Source of the DNA: an uncultured Oscillospiraceae bacterium
GTDB taxonomy: Bacteria > Bacillota > Clostridia > Oscillospirales > Oscillospiraceae
DNA length: 64,000 bases
Assembly (NCBI GenBank): GCA_947169975.1
Contig: CAMVRT010000001.1
Location: 1 to 64,000 of the forward strand
Direction of reading: 5' to 3'
The notes under the pieces are model-generated. The model ran no database searches, had not been told where the DNA came from, and saw nothing but the letters and a program-made list of their open reading frames with translations. Positions 1-12,162 of the stretch are shown piece by piece (positions within the stretch are counted from its first letter, which is position 1; every line of letters begins with the position of its first letter). Position numbers and translations under genes: made by a program.

Positions 1-547
1 ACTCGGAAACCAGAGCGTTCAGAGCGCTGCCGCGGATGATGGGGGTGTCGTCGCCGGGGAAGCCGTAGAAGTCCAGCAGCTCGCGGACTTCCATCTCCAC
101 CAGCTCCAGCAGCTCCTCGTCGTCCACCTGGTCGCACTTGTTCAGGAACACCAGCACGGAGGGCACGTTCACCTGACGGGCCAGCAGCAGGTGCTCGCGG
201 GTCTGAGCCATGGGGCCGTCGGAGGCGGCGATGACCAGGATAGCGCCGTCCATCTGAGCAGCGCCGGTGATCATGTTCTTGATATAGTCGGCGTGGCCCG
301 GGCAGTCAACGTGGGCATAGTGACGAGCCTCGGTCTCATACTCGACGTGAGCGGTGTTGATGGTGATGCCGCGCTCGCGCTCCTCGGGAGCCTTGTCGAT
401 GGAAGAGTAGTCGGTGTACTGGGCCTTGCCCTGCATGGCCAGGTACTTGGTGATGGCGGCGGTCAGAGTGGTCTTACCATGGTCGATGTGGCCGATGGTA
501 CCGATGTTAACATGGGGCTTTGTTCTCTCAAATTTCTGCTTAGCCAT
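1..547 (-). CDS. tuf: Elongation factor Tu, N-terminal part (cut by window edge)
   Basis: EF-Tu delivers aminoacyl-tRNA to the ribosome as a GTPase. About 182 N-terminal codons are present. The start [14 protein letters not shown] is followed by the P-loop GHVDHGKT, the switch motif [16 protein letters not shown] and the guanine-binding NKCD, so the G domain is intact as far as it goes. The ATG at 547 follows an AAGGAGGA site. It is the last gene of the str operon, 108 bp after fusA, and the gap contains a probable extra promoter. The C-terminal domains lie outside the window. Confidence 0.98.
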   Translation of the reverse strand, partial: MAKQKFERTKPHVNIGTIGHIDHGKTTLTAAITKYLAMQGKAQYTDYSSIDKAPEERERGITINTAHVEYETEARHYAHVDCPGHADYIKNMITGAAQMDGAILVIAASDGPMAQTREHLLLARQVNVPSVLVFLNKCDQVDDEELLELVEMEVRELLDFYGFPGDDTPIIRGSALNALVSE

Positions 548-611
548 TTGAAAAAATCCTCCTTAACAGTTGTACAATGGTTTAAAGGCAGCGTTACAGT
601 CTAACACTGCT

Positions 612-640
612 ATTCTACATGATTTGTCTGGGAAAATCAA
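612..640 (-). promoter_or_regulatory. Probable sigma-A promoter for tuf
   Basis: In the fusA-tuf gap the minus strand reads TTGATT, 17 bp, TAGAAT. Four of six -35 and five of six -10 bases match consensus with ideal spacing. It would give tuf transcription beyond that read through from rpsL-fusA. No terminator hairpin separates fusA from tuf, so both routes are likely used. Confidence 0.6.
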
Positions 641-655
641 TCGTTATTTCACGAT

Positions 656-2764
656 TCAGTCAAAATCCCGGCCGTTATGGCGGTTGATGAGCTTTTCCTG
701 CAGACTCTTGGGCAGCTCCACGTAATGACTGGGCTCCATGGTGTACTGACCACGGCCCTGGGTACGGGAGCGGAGGTTGGTGGCGTAACCGAACATCTCG
801 GACAGGGGGACAAAGGCGTCGATCTGCTGGGCACCGGAGCGTGCCTCGTAGCCCTGGATCTGGCCGCGGCGGCCGTTCAGGTCGCCGATGACGTCGCCCA
901 TATACTCGTCGGGCACGATGACGCAGACCTTCATAATGGGCTCCAGCAGGACAGGGTCGGCCTCCTTCATGGCCTCCTTGAAGGCCATGGAGCCAGCGAT
1001 CTTGAACGCCATTTCGGAGGAGTCCACCTCGTGATAGGAGCCGTCATACAGGGTGACCTTCACGTCCACCACCGGATAGCCGGCCAGAATACCGGCCTGC
1101 ATGGCGCCCTGGATACCGGCGTCCACCGCAGGGATAAACTCCTTGGGGATGGCGCCGCCCACCACAGCATTGACGAACTCATAGCCCTTGCCGGACTCGT
1201 TGGGCTCCAACGTGATCTTCACGTGGCCGTACTGGCCGGAGCCGCCGGTCTGGCGCTTGTAGCGGGTCTCGTGGTTGACCTTCTTGCGAACGGTCTCCTT
1301 GTAGGCAACCTGGGGTGCGCCCACGTTGGCCTCCACCTTGAACTCACGCAGCAGGCGGTCCACGATGATCTCCAGATGCAGCTCGCCCATGCCGGCGATG
1401 ATGGTCTGACCCGTCTCCTCGTCGGTGTAGGTCCGGAAGGTGGGATCCTCCTCGGCCAGCTTGGCAAGGGCGATGCCCATCTTCTCCTGGCCGGCCTTGG
1501 TCTTGGGCTCGATGGCCACGCGGATCACGGGCTCGGGGAACTCCATGCTCTCCAGGATGATGGGGTGCTTCTCGTCGCACAGCGTGTCGCCGGTGGTGGT
1601 ATTCTTCAGGCCCACCACGGCGGCAATGTCGCCGGCGTAGACACACTCGATGTCCTCGCGGTGGTTGGCGTGCATCTGCAGGATGCGGCCCATGCGCTCC
1701 CGGTGTCCCTTGGTGGCATTGAGCACGGCAGAGCCGGCGTTCAGCGTGCCGGAATAGACACGGAAGAAGCCCAGACGGCCCACATAGGGGTCGGTCATGA
1801 TCTTGAATGCCAGCGCGGCAAAGGGCTCGTCATCGGAAGAATGGCGTTCCTCCTCCGCGTCGGTCTTGGGGTTGGTGCCCACGATGGCGGGCACGTCGGT
1901 GGGGGCGGGCATATAGTCCACGATGGCGTCCAGCAGCTTCTGGACACCCTTGTTCCGGTAGGAGGAACCGCAGACCACGGGCACCATCTCCACGGCCACG
2001 GTGGCCTGGCGGATGGCGGCGCGGATCTTGTCGGTGGGGATCTCCTGGCCTTCCAGATACAGCTCCATGATCTCATCATCGAACATGGACACGGCATCCA
2101 GCAGCTTTTCCCGGTACTCATTGGCAAGATCCACCATATCCTCGGGGATCTCCTCCACGCGCATGTCCTCGCCCAGCTTGTCGTAATAGACGTCAGCGTT
2201 CATCTCCACCAGGTCGATGATACCCTTGAAGGTATCCTCCTTGCCGATGGGGAGCTGGATGGGCACGGCGTTGGCCTTCAGGCGGTCATGCACCATGTCC
2301 AGCACGTGGAAGAAGTCCGCACCGGTGATGTCCATCTTGTTGACGTAGATCATCCGGGGAACGTGGTAGTGATCGGCCTGGCGCCACACCGTCTCGGACT
2401 GGGGCTCGACGCCGCCCTTGGCGCACATGACGGTAACAGAGCCGTCCAGTACGCGCAGAGAACGTTCCACCTCCACAGTGAAGTCCACGTGGCCCGGGGT
2501 GTCGATGATGTTGATGCGCGTCTGGGGGAACTGATCCTTGGAGCCCTTCCAGTAGCAGGTGGTAGCGGCGGAGGTGATGGTGATGCCACGCTCCTGCTCC
2601 TGCTCCATCCAGTCCATGGTGGCAGTACCCTCGTGCGTCTCACCGATCTTGTAGTTGACGCCCGTGTAGTACAGAATACGCTCTGTGGTCGTGGTCTTGC
2701 CTGCATCGATGTGGGCCATGATGCCGATATTTCTTGTATTTTCCAGTGTAACCTTTCTCGGCAT
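656..2764 (-). CDS. fusA: Elongation factor G
   Basis: EF-G is the translocation GTPase of the ribosome. At 702 residues it is full length. The G domain shows AHIDAGKT near residues 17-24, [16 protein letters not shown] and NKMD, followed by domains II-V, including a GGSGQYGH stretch of domain IV and the C-terminal RGRGQYTM segment. The ATG follows a GAAGGAG site. It lies 30 bp after rpsG and before tuf in the usual str order. All G motifs look intact. Confidence 0.99.
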   Translation of the reverse strand: MPRKVTLENTRNIGIMAHIDAGKTTTTERILYYTGVNYKIGETHEGTATMDWMEQEQERGITITSAATTCYWKGSKDQFPQTRINIIDTPGHVDFTVEVERSLRVLDGSVTVMCAKGGVEPQSETVWRQADHYHVPRMIYVNKMDITGADFFHVLDMVHDRLKANAVPIQLPIGKEDTFKGIIDLVEMNADVYYDKLGEDMRVEEIPEDMVDLANEYREKLLDAVSMFDDEIMELYLEGQEIPTDKIRAAIRQATVAVEMVPVVCGSSYRNKGVQKLLDAIVDYMPAPTDVPAIVGTNPKTDAEEERHSSDDEPFAALAFKIMTDPYVGRLGFFRVYSGTLNAGSAVLNATKGHRERMGRILQMHANHREDIECVYAGDIAAVVGLKNTTTGDTLCDEKHPIILESMEFPEPVIRVAIEPKTKAGQEKMGIALAKLAEEDPTFRTYTDEETGQTIIAGMGELHLEIIVDRLLREFKVEANVGAPQVAYKETVRKKVNHETRYKRQTGGSGQYGHVKITLEPNESGKGYEFVNAVVGGAIPKEFIPAVDAGIQGAMQAGILAGYPVVDVKVTLYDGSYHEVDSSEMAFKIAGSMAFKEAMKEADPVLLEPIMKVCVIVPDEYMGDVIGDLNGRRGQIQGYEARSGAQQIDAFVPLSEMFGYATNLRSRTQGRGQYTMEPSHYVELPKSLQEKLINRHNGRDFD

Positions 2765-2794
2765 AACGTTCTCCTTCTTAATGCAATGCCTGAA

Positions 2795-3265
2795 TTACCA
2801 GCGGAAGTGGGCGAAAGCCTTGTTGGACTCGGCCATCTTGTGGGTATCCTCGCGCTTCTTCACGGCGGCGCCGGTGTTGTTGGCGGCGTCCATGATCTCA
2901 CCGGCCAGGCGCTCGGCCATGGTGCGCTCGCTGCGGGCGCGGGAGTAGTTGGTCAGCCAGCGCAGACCCAGGGTCTGACGGCGGGCGGGACGAACTTCCA
3001 TGGGGACCTGATAGGTGGCGCCGCCCACACGGCGGGCCTTGACCTCCAGGCTGGGCATAATGTTTTCCATGGCCTGGACGAACACTTCCTGGGGCTCGTT
3101 GCCGGTCTTCTCCTTGATGATGTCAAAGGCACCATAGACGACCTTCTGAGCCACGCCCTTCTTGCCATCCAGCATGATGCTGTTGACCAGCTTGGTCACC
3201 AGCACGGAGCCGTACATGGGATCGGGCAGAATTTCTCTCTTGGGAACATTACCTCTTCTGGGCAC
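2795..3265 (-). CDS. rpsG: 30S ribosomal protein S7
   Basis: S7 is a primary 16S rRNA binder that nucleates the 30S head. The conserved start [15 protein letters not shown] and the [13 protein letters not shown] and [12 protein letters not shown] segments identify it. The ORF track begins at an ATG at 3283, but that ATG lies inside the ribosome binding site. A GTG at 3265 follows AAGGAGGG by about 7 bp and gives the normal 156-residue protein, so I use it. It sits between rpsL and fusA. Confidence 0.97.
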   Translation of the reverse strand: MPRRGNVPKREILPDPMYGSVLVTKLVNSIMLDGKKGVAQKVVYGAFDIIKEKTGNEPQEVFVQAMENIMPSLEVKARRVGGATYQVPMEVRPARRQTLGLRWLTNYSRARSERTMAERLAGEIMDAANNTGAAVKKREDTHKMAESNKAFAHFRW

Positions 3266-3403
3266 TTTGCTTCCCTCCTTCATAAAAATATGATTTCATA
3301 GGTACTCAGCAGCCTTATCGCGGCTGTTGTACGGCCTGCCAAAGAGGTAGAATATCATACGATAGAACCTATTCGGCAAAGCGCAATTTAATTTTGCTGG
3401 GGT

Positions 3404-3820
3404 TTACTTGCTCTTGGGACGCTTGGCACCGTACTTGGAACGTGCCTGCATGCGGCCCTGAACGCCCTGGGTATCCAGCTTACCGCGGATAATGTGGTAA
3501 CGAACGCCGGGCAGATCCTTGACACGGCCGCCGCGAATCATGACCACGGAGTGCTCCTGCAGAGAATGGCCGACACCGGGGATATAGGCGGTGACTTCAA
3601 AGCCGTTCGTCAGACGGACACGGGCGATCTTGCGCAGAGCGGAGTTGGGCTTCTTGGGGGTCGCGGTTCTCACGGCAGTGCAGACGCCACGCTTCTGGGG
3701 AGAGGAGAGGTCGGTCTCCTTGTTCTTCAGCGTGTTCAGGCCCTTCTGCAAAGCGGGGGAAGTGGACTTGTAGGTAGCCGCCTTCCGGCCCTGCTTGACC
3801 AGCTGATTAAAAGTAGGCAT
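3404..3820 (-). CDS. rpsL: 30S ribosomal protein S12
   Basis: S12 sits in the decoding centre. [12 protein letters not shown], the [13 protein letters not shown] loop and the [14 protein letters not shown] loop are all present. Lysines at about positions 56-57 and 101, the sites where streptomycin-resistance changes usually fall, are wild type. The 138-residue length includes the extra loop after residue 25 common in Firmicutes. It is the second gene of the str operon. The 138-bp gap before rpsG holds a short GC hairpin around 3308-3325 and no gene. Confidence 0.99.
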   Translation of the reverse strand: MPTFNQLVKQGRKAATYKSTSPALQKGLNTLKNKETDLSSPQKRGVCTAVRTATPKKPNSALRKIARVRLTNGFEVTAYIPGVGHSLQEHSVVMIRGGRVKDLPGVRYHIIRGKLDTQGVQGRMQARSKYGAKRPKSK

Positions 3821-3907
3821 GCGAATAGACTCCTTTCTTTAAAATTATTGGGGATCGCTCCCTATATTTTCCGCGGAATAAAGGATTTTTATTCCGGAAA
3901 AACCATT

Positions 3908-4153
3908 TTACTCTGCCAGAAGCGCAACGGCAGCAGTACCCACCGAGATCCCGGCGGCACGGCCCAGGGCCTCCATGGTACCGCCGTTCTCCACCGTCAC
4001 GTTCATCTGCTCGCACAGGGCGCGCAGCGGCTCGGTGAGCCAGGGATCGGCATCACAGGCCAGATACACCAGCTTGGCCCGACCGGCATTCAGGGCGCGG
4101 CGGGTCTGCTTGAGGCCGGTCACTTTGTCCTTTGCGGCAAGCCCTTCCAGCAC
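3908..4153 (-). CDS. ybxF: L7Ae/L30e/S12e/Gadd45-family RNA-binding protein (YbxF-like)
   Basis: A small kink-turn-binding protein of the L7Ae family, normally found between rpoC and rpsL in Firmicutes. The signature KVTGLKQTRRALNAGRAKLVYLACDAD and the closing GISVGTAAVALL fit. The track ORF is 138 aa, but a GTG at 4153 preceded by GGGAGGG gives an 81-residue protein of the expected size; the extra N-terminus has no family resemblance. It is the first gene of the str operon behind its own promoter. It is cut off from rpoC by the divergent protease gene. Confidence 0.85.
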   Translation of the reverse strand: MLEGLAAKDKVTGLKQTRRALNAGRAKLVYLACDADPWLTEPLRALCEQMNVTVENGGTMEALGRAAGISVGTAAVALLAE

Positions 4154-4607
4154 TGGTGTCCCTCCCTGCCATTGGCATGGCAAAACTCGCGGAACAATAT
4201 CCGCGCAATTTGGAATTATAACATAGGCGCCGTCCATCGTCAAGGTTTTTTGTGCCAAAAATTTGGTGTTCTGACAGGAAAATCGGCGGCAATTCCGTCG
4301 TTTTCTACGAAAGCCAAGCCGCATTACTCATTGTCTTATCCTCGTCGAGCCGGCTCTGTCAAGGACTTCTCCTCAATTTGCAGAATCGGCGTCATCTCCG
4401 TTTGATGTCTTTGCACGGCAGCATCTCCGCGGGCTTTGTGCAACAATGCCAATACATAGGGCTATCTCATTGTGCAAACTGATATTTTTTGTGCAGTTTT
4501 AATAATTTAACGTAAAAAAATATGGATTTTTTATATGTATCGTGCTATGATATTTGCGTTGATGTGCCGCGTTCGAGGCGCAAATCCATGTAAGAGGAGA
4601 TCATGAA
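4154..4607. other. Divergent intergenic region between the str operon and the protease gene
   Basis: No gene is seen in these 454 bases. The left part carries the str operon promoter at 4215-4243. The right part is AT-rich near 4490-4560 and presumably holds the protease promoter. A TATGAT at 4546-4551 is a possible -10 box, but no convincing -35 lies 16-18 bp upstream. Confidence 0.6.
4215..4243 (-). promoter_or_regulatory. str operon promoter
   Basis: The minus strand reads TTGACG, 17 bp, TATAAT, and a TG one base before the -10 adds an extended -10 motif. It lies about 60 bp upstream of the L7Ae-like gene. The str operon can therefore be transcribed without read-through from rpoBC, which matters because a protease gene on the other strand separates them. 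Confidence 0.85.
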
Positions 4608-7600
4608 ATGAAACGAACGTACAAAAAACTCCTTTCATTCCTGCTGGCAGCTCTGATGATCATCAGTCTGCTGCCCACAAGTGTCTTCGCCCAGGGTCTC
4701 TCCCGCATTTCGCGGGATGACGCCGCCCGCAGACATATGCCCACCGGCTATATTCCGGCCAGGATCCATGGTGCCAGCGCGGTTTCCAACGCGTACAAAA
4801 ACGGCGACATGGAGGCCTATTACCGCCTGACCGGAAGATCCGCCACCCGCGACACGCTGCCTTCCACGTATGACAGCCGCAACAGCAATTGGGTCACCTC
4901 TGTCAAGAACCAGAATCCCTACGGCTCCTGCTGGGCCCACGCCGCCGTGGCCAGCGTGGAGAGCTACATGATCAAGAACGGCGTCCCCGTGGGCACCGGC
5001 GCCGCCGCCACCACGAGCCTGAACCTTTCCGAGACCCAGCACTGCTTCTTCAACTACAGCACCGCTTATGACGCCGAGGGCATGACCGACGGCGATAAGT
5101 GCACCCTCACCGGCTCCGACAGCTGTCTGGACGCCGGCGGCAATGGCGAAATGTCCGCCTATACCTTCCAGCACTGGACCGGCGCCGCCAGCGAATCCGT
5201 CTCCGCTCTGGCCTACAGCAAGGCCAGCACGGTGGCCAGCTCCGGTCTGGCCAGCCAGTATGCCTATGGCTCCAACGTCTGCCACGTCCAGAACTCCGTC
5301 TGGATCATGGGCTCCAGCACCGAGGACGTGAAGCGCGCCATCATGGAATACGGCGCCGGCAACATCAGCTACTACGAGACCGGCAACGCCTATACCTACA
5401 TCTGCACCAAGGACACCACCAGCCAGAGCAGCAGCTCCCACAAGTGGGCCAACCACGCCATCACCCTGGTGGGCTGGGACGACAGCATTGCCGCTTCCAA
5501 GTTTAAGCCCAATACCCCCTCCAAGGCCGGCGCCTGGATCTGCAAGAACAGCTGGGGCACCAGCTACTTCAACAGCGGCTACTGCTACATCTCCTACGAA
5601 GACACCACAGTGAACGAGGGCTACATCTTCTTCTATGATGCCGAGCCCATCGACAACTACGCCCACAACTATCAGTACGACGGCTCCTGCAACGTCGTCA
5701 CCTTCGGCAAGGGCTGGAACTCCAGCATCGACACCTGCACCGGCTTTGCCAACAACACCAAGGTCGCCAACGTCTTCACCGCCAAGGGCAGTGAGAGCCT
5801 GAAGGCCATTGCCTTCTGCAGCTGGGACGAGGCATTGACCTACACCGTTGAGATCTACAAGAATCCCACCACCGGCAATCCCTCCTCCGGTACCCTGATG
5901 TCCACCCAAACCGGCACCCTGACCTTCTCCGGCTACTACACCATCCCCCTGGAAACTCCGGTAGCGCTGGCAGCCGGTGACACCTTCTCCGTGGTCATCA
6001 CCCAGAGCGTTCCCGTGGCCGACGACAACGGCTACTACATCCACACCCCCTATGACTCCACCTTCAATGACACCAACGTGGTCTCCTGGGCAAATTGGAC
6101 CCACGTGGATCACGGCAATACCTCTTATTATAAAGAGCCCAACGGCAGCTGGACCGACTGCCCCGATAAGGGCGACTACCGCATCAAGGCCTACACCGAT
6201 GACGTGACCTTCACCGTCACCGCGGTCTCCAACAATACCGCCTACGGTACCGTCACCGTGGACGGCACCAAGATCACCGCCACCCCCAAGACCGGCTACT
6301 ACGTCTCCGGCTATGAGGTGGTCAGCGGTACCGCCACCGCCACCATCAACGGCAACATCATCAACGTGGCTCCCAGCAGTGACTGCACCATCCGCGTCAT
6401 CTTCGCTCCCAAGCCCACCTACACGGTGAACTTCATCTCCACCGGTACCTCTGTGGGCAGCCAGAGCGCTCTGATCTATGACACCATCACCCTGCCTGCC
6501 TCCGTCAGCAACACCCCCGATGGCTGGACCTTCTCCGGCTGGACCACCGCCCAGCTGGCCGAGACCACCGACAAGCCCGAATTCTATGAGCCCGGCTCCA
6601 CCTATACCGTCACCGGCAATACCACGCTGTACGCCCTGTTCACCCGCGTAGAGGGCAGCGACGAGGTGGTTTATGAGCTGCTGGCCGATGCCCCCGCCGA
6701 CTGGGCCGGCAAATACATCATCACCTGCGGCAAGGATTCCAGCATGCTGGTGCTGAAGGGTCTGGAAGGCGACAAGAGCTACGAAACCGCCAGCTACGAA
6801 ACCGCCAAGACCTTCTCCAATACCGGCATGACCCTGGACGGCACCCAGATCAAGAACGCGGATGACAACTACGTGTTCGAGATTGCGCCTGTCAACTCTG
6901 CCTATACCATCAAGAGCGTTGCCACCGGCACCTATGTGGGCAGCTACAACAGCTACCTCTACAGCCGCGCGTCCTATGAATCCAGCTACTGCAACTGGGC
7001 TGTGGAGTATGACTCCTATCAGATCTGCATGAAGGTCAGCAACTCCGCCAGCTCCCGTTATCCCTATCTGGTGAAGGGCTCCAACAGCTACTTCGTTGTC
7101 AATAGTTCCTACACCACCAACAAGACCCAGTTCTGGAAGGAGACCCGCCTGGGCTACACCTACTACAACACCGATCCTGTTTCCGCCCCCGCCCATGAGC
7201 ACAACATGACCCACGTGGCCGCCGTGGCCCCCACCTGCGCCGAGGCCGGCAACATCGAGTACTGGACCTGCGCCGAGTGCGGCAAGTACTTCTCCGACGC
7301 CAATGGCAATAATGAGATCACTCTCGAGAGCACCGTGATCCCCGCCACCGGCAACCACAGCTACGGCGAGTACGTCTCCAACAACGACGGCACCCACAAG
7401 CACGTCTGCTCTGTCTGCGGCGACACCGTCACCGAGGCCTGCACCTATAACGACGTGGTCACCGCCCCCACCGCCACCGAGGGCGGCTACACCACCCACA
7501 CCTGCACCGTCTGCGGCTACTCCTTCGTGGACAGCTACACCGATCCTCTGGGCAACGACTATCTGGTCACCTTCTCCGTGCCCGCCGGCGTGACGGCTCC

Positions 7601-8315
7601 CGCCGACATGGTTTGCCATGAGGGCGGCACCATCACTCTGCCCACTGCAGGCGCTCCCGAAGGCTACACCTTCCTGGGCTGGGTCACCGAGGACTACGAG
7701 AACGTCTCCGCCCTGCCCACCGTGCTCACCGGCACCTATGCCGCCACCGCCAGCATCACCCTGAAGGCTCTGTACTCCAGGACCGAGACCACCGAGGCGG
7801 GCTATGAGCTGGTGACCTCCGCCCCCGCCAACTGGGCCGGCAACTACGTCATCACCTACGGTAAGACCGCCGCTGACATGGTGGCCCTGAAGGGTCTGAC
7901 CGGCACCAAGAAGTACGAGTCCAAGACTGCCGGCGGCTCCGTGGCTCTGGCCAAGACCGGCATGACGCTGGAGGGCAACGTGCTGACCGGCGTGGACAAT
8001 GCCTACGTCTTTCATGTCACCTCCGCCGACGGCAAGTTCACCGTCCGCAACATGGGCACCGGCAGCTACCTGGCCAGCAAGGGCAGCTACCTCTACAGCT
8101 ACAAGTCCAACACCGCCAGCTACTGCCGCTGGGCGCTGGCCATGAACGGTGAGGCTGTGGACGCCACCAACACCGCCAGCCGCACCTTCACCCATCTGGG
8201 CTTCAACGCTTCCAACGGCTACTTCACCATCGCACGCGCCGCCGAAAGCAACCTCTGCTTCTGGAAACTGACGGAGGGCAGCAGCTCCACCGTCTACACC
8301 ACCGTCATCGGCTGA
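4608..8315 (+). CDS. Secreted papain-like (C1A) cysteine protease with repeat-rich C-terminus
   Basis: A 1235-residue exported protease. Residues 1-29 form a signal peptide ending VFA. The C1A domain spans about 80-350 with Q102, C108 (GSCWAHA), H283 (NHAITLVGW) and N314 (KNSWG), so the catalytic set is complete. Next come a probable lectin-like domain (about 350-525) and two InlB/Listeria-Bacteroides-type repeats near 530-680 and 983-1060. A module near 685-850 recurs near 1062-1228 and begins YELxxxAPAxWAGxYxIT. Between the two copies lies a Cys-rich stretch with three CxxCG pairs. No LPXTG or other wall anchor is visible at the C-terminus. The ATG follows AGGAG. It is transcribed against the neighbouring rpoC and str genes. 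Confidence 0.93.
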   Translation: MKRTYKKLLSFLLAALMIISLLPTSVFAQGLSRISRDDAARRHMPTGYIPARIHGASAVSNAYKNGDMEAYYRLTGRSATRDTLPSTYDSRNSNWVTSVKNQNPYGSCWAHAAVASVESYMIKNGVPVGTGAAATTSLNLSETQHCFFNYSTAYDAEGMTDGDKCTLTGSDSCLDAGGNGEMSAYTFQHWTGAASESVSALAYSKASTVASSGLASQYAYGSNVCHVQNSVWIMGSSTEDVKRAIMEYGAGNISYYETGNAYTYICTKDTTSQSSSSHKWANHAITLVGWDDSIAASKFKPNTPSKAGAWICKNSWGTSYFNSGYCYISYEDTTVNEGYIFFYDAEPIDNYAHNYQYDGSCNVVTFGKGWNSSIDTCTGFANNTKVANVFTAKGSESLKAIAFCSWDEALTYTVEIYKNPTTGNPSSGTLMSTQTGTLTFSGYYTIPLETPVALAAGDTFSVVITQSVPVADDNGYYIHTPYDSTFNDTNVVSWANWTHVDHGNTSYYKEPNGSWTDCPDKGDYRIKAYTDDVTFTVTAVSNNTAYGTVTVDGTKITATPKTGYYVSGYEVVSGTATATINGNIINVAPSSDCTIRVIFAPKPTYTVNFISTGTSVGSQSALIYDTITLPASVSNTPDGWTFSGWTTAQLAETTDKPEFYEPGSTYTVTGNTTLYALFTRVEGSDEVVYELLADAPADWAGKYIITCGKDSSMLVLKGLEGDKSYETASYETAKTFSNTGMTLDGTQIKNADDNYVFEIAPVNSAYTIKSVATGTYVGSYNSYLYSRASYESSYCNWAVEYDSYQICMKVSNSASSRYPYLVKGSNSYFVVNSSYTTNKTQFWKETRLGYTYYNTDPVSAPAHEHNMTHVAAVAPTCAEAGNIEYWTCAECGKYFSDANGNNEITLESTVIPATGNHSYGEYVSNNDGTHKHVCSVCGDTVTEACTYNDVVTAPTATEGGYTTHTCTVCGYSFVDSYTDPLGNDYLVTFSVPAGVTAPADMVCHEGGTITLPTAGAPEGYTFLGWVTEDYENVSALPTVLTGTYAATASITLKALYSRTETTEAGYELVTSAPANWAGNYVITYGKTAADMVALKGLTGTKKYESKTAGGSVALAKTGMTLEGNVLTGVDNAYVFHVTSADGKFTVRNMGTGSYLASKGSYLYSYKSNTASYCRWALAMNGEAVDATNTASRTFTHLGFNASNGYFTIARAAESNLCFWKLTEGSSSTVYTTVIG
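6664..8292 (+). repeat. Duplicated ~165-residue module inside the protease gene
   Basis: Two copies of the same protein module lie at about 6664-7146 and 7794-8292. Both start with YEL, A-P-A-x-W-A-G and continue through a GMTL(D/E)G turn and a SYLYS segment to a final FWK. They are diverged at DNA level, so the duplication is old. The module resembles nothing I can name with confidence and may bind a polymer substrate. Confidence 0.75.
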
Positions 8316-8338
8316 TCGATCAAACACTGCACAGCGCC

Positions 8339-8375
8339 AAAGGGAGGCGGAGCAGACGCTCCGCCTCCCTTTCTG
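8339..8375 (+). terminator. Rho-independent terminator of the protease gene
   Basis: A perfect 12-bp GC-rich stem (arms 8341-8352 and 8359-8370) with a 6-base loop begins 25 bp after the protease stop codon and runs into TTTCTGTT. Confidence 0.9.
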
Positions 8376-8385
8376 TTCTCCGATA

Positions 8386-8424
8386 AAGAATGCCGCCCGG
8401 ATTGGATCCGGGCGGCATTTTGTG
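8386..8424 (-). terminator. Rho-independent terminator of rpoBC
   Basis: A perfect 14-bp stem (8389-8402 with 8406-8419) and a 3-base loop lie just past the rpoC stop codon. On the minus strand the stem is followed by CTTTATC. With the adjacent protease terminator it insulates the convergent genes. Confidence 0.88.
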
Positions 8425-8436
8425 GCAGATTTTCCC

Positions 8437-12141
<3,705 letters not shown>

Positions 12142-12162
12142 CTCTATAGCTCCTCCTGTTCC

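Noticed and set aside
3266-3283. ATG start of rpsG in the ORF track
   Set aside because: The ATG is part of the AAGGAGGG ribosome site region; the GTG after it gives the standard S7 N-terminus.
677-3301. 874-aa plus-strand ORF opposite fusA and rpsG
   Set aside because: Shadow of two real genes; low-complexity Gly/His/Leu/Val-rich translation typical of GC-rich antisense frames.
3266-3403. Possible regulatory leader between rpsL and rpsG
   Set aside because: Only one short GC hairpin is visible and S7 binding features cannot be recognised, so I do not call it.
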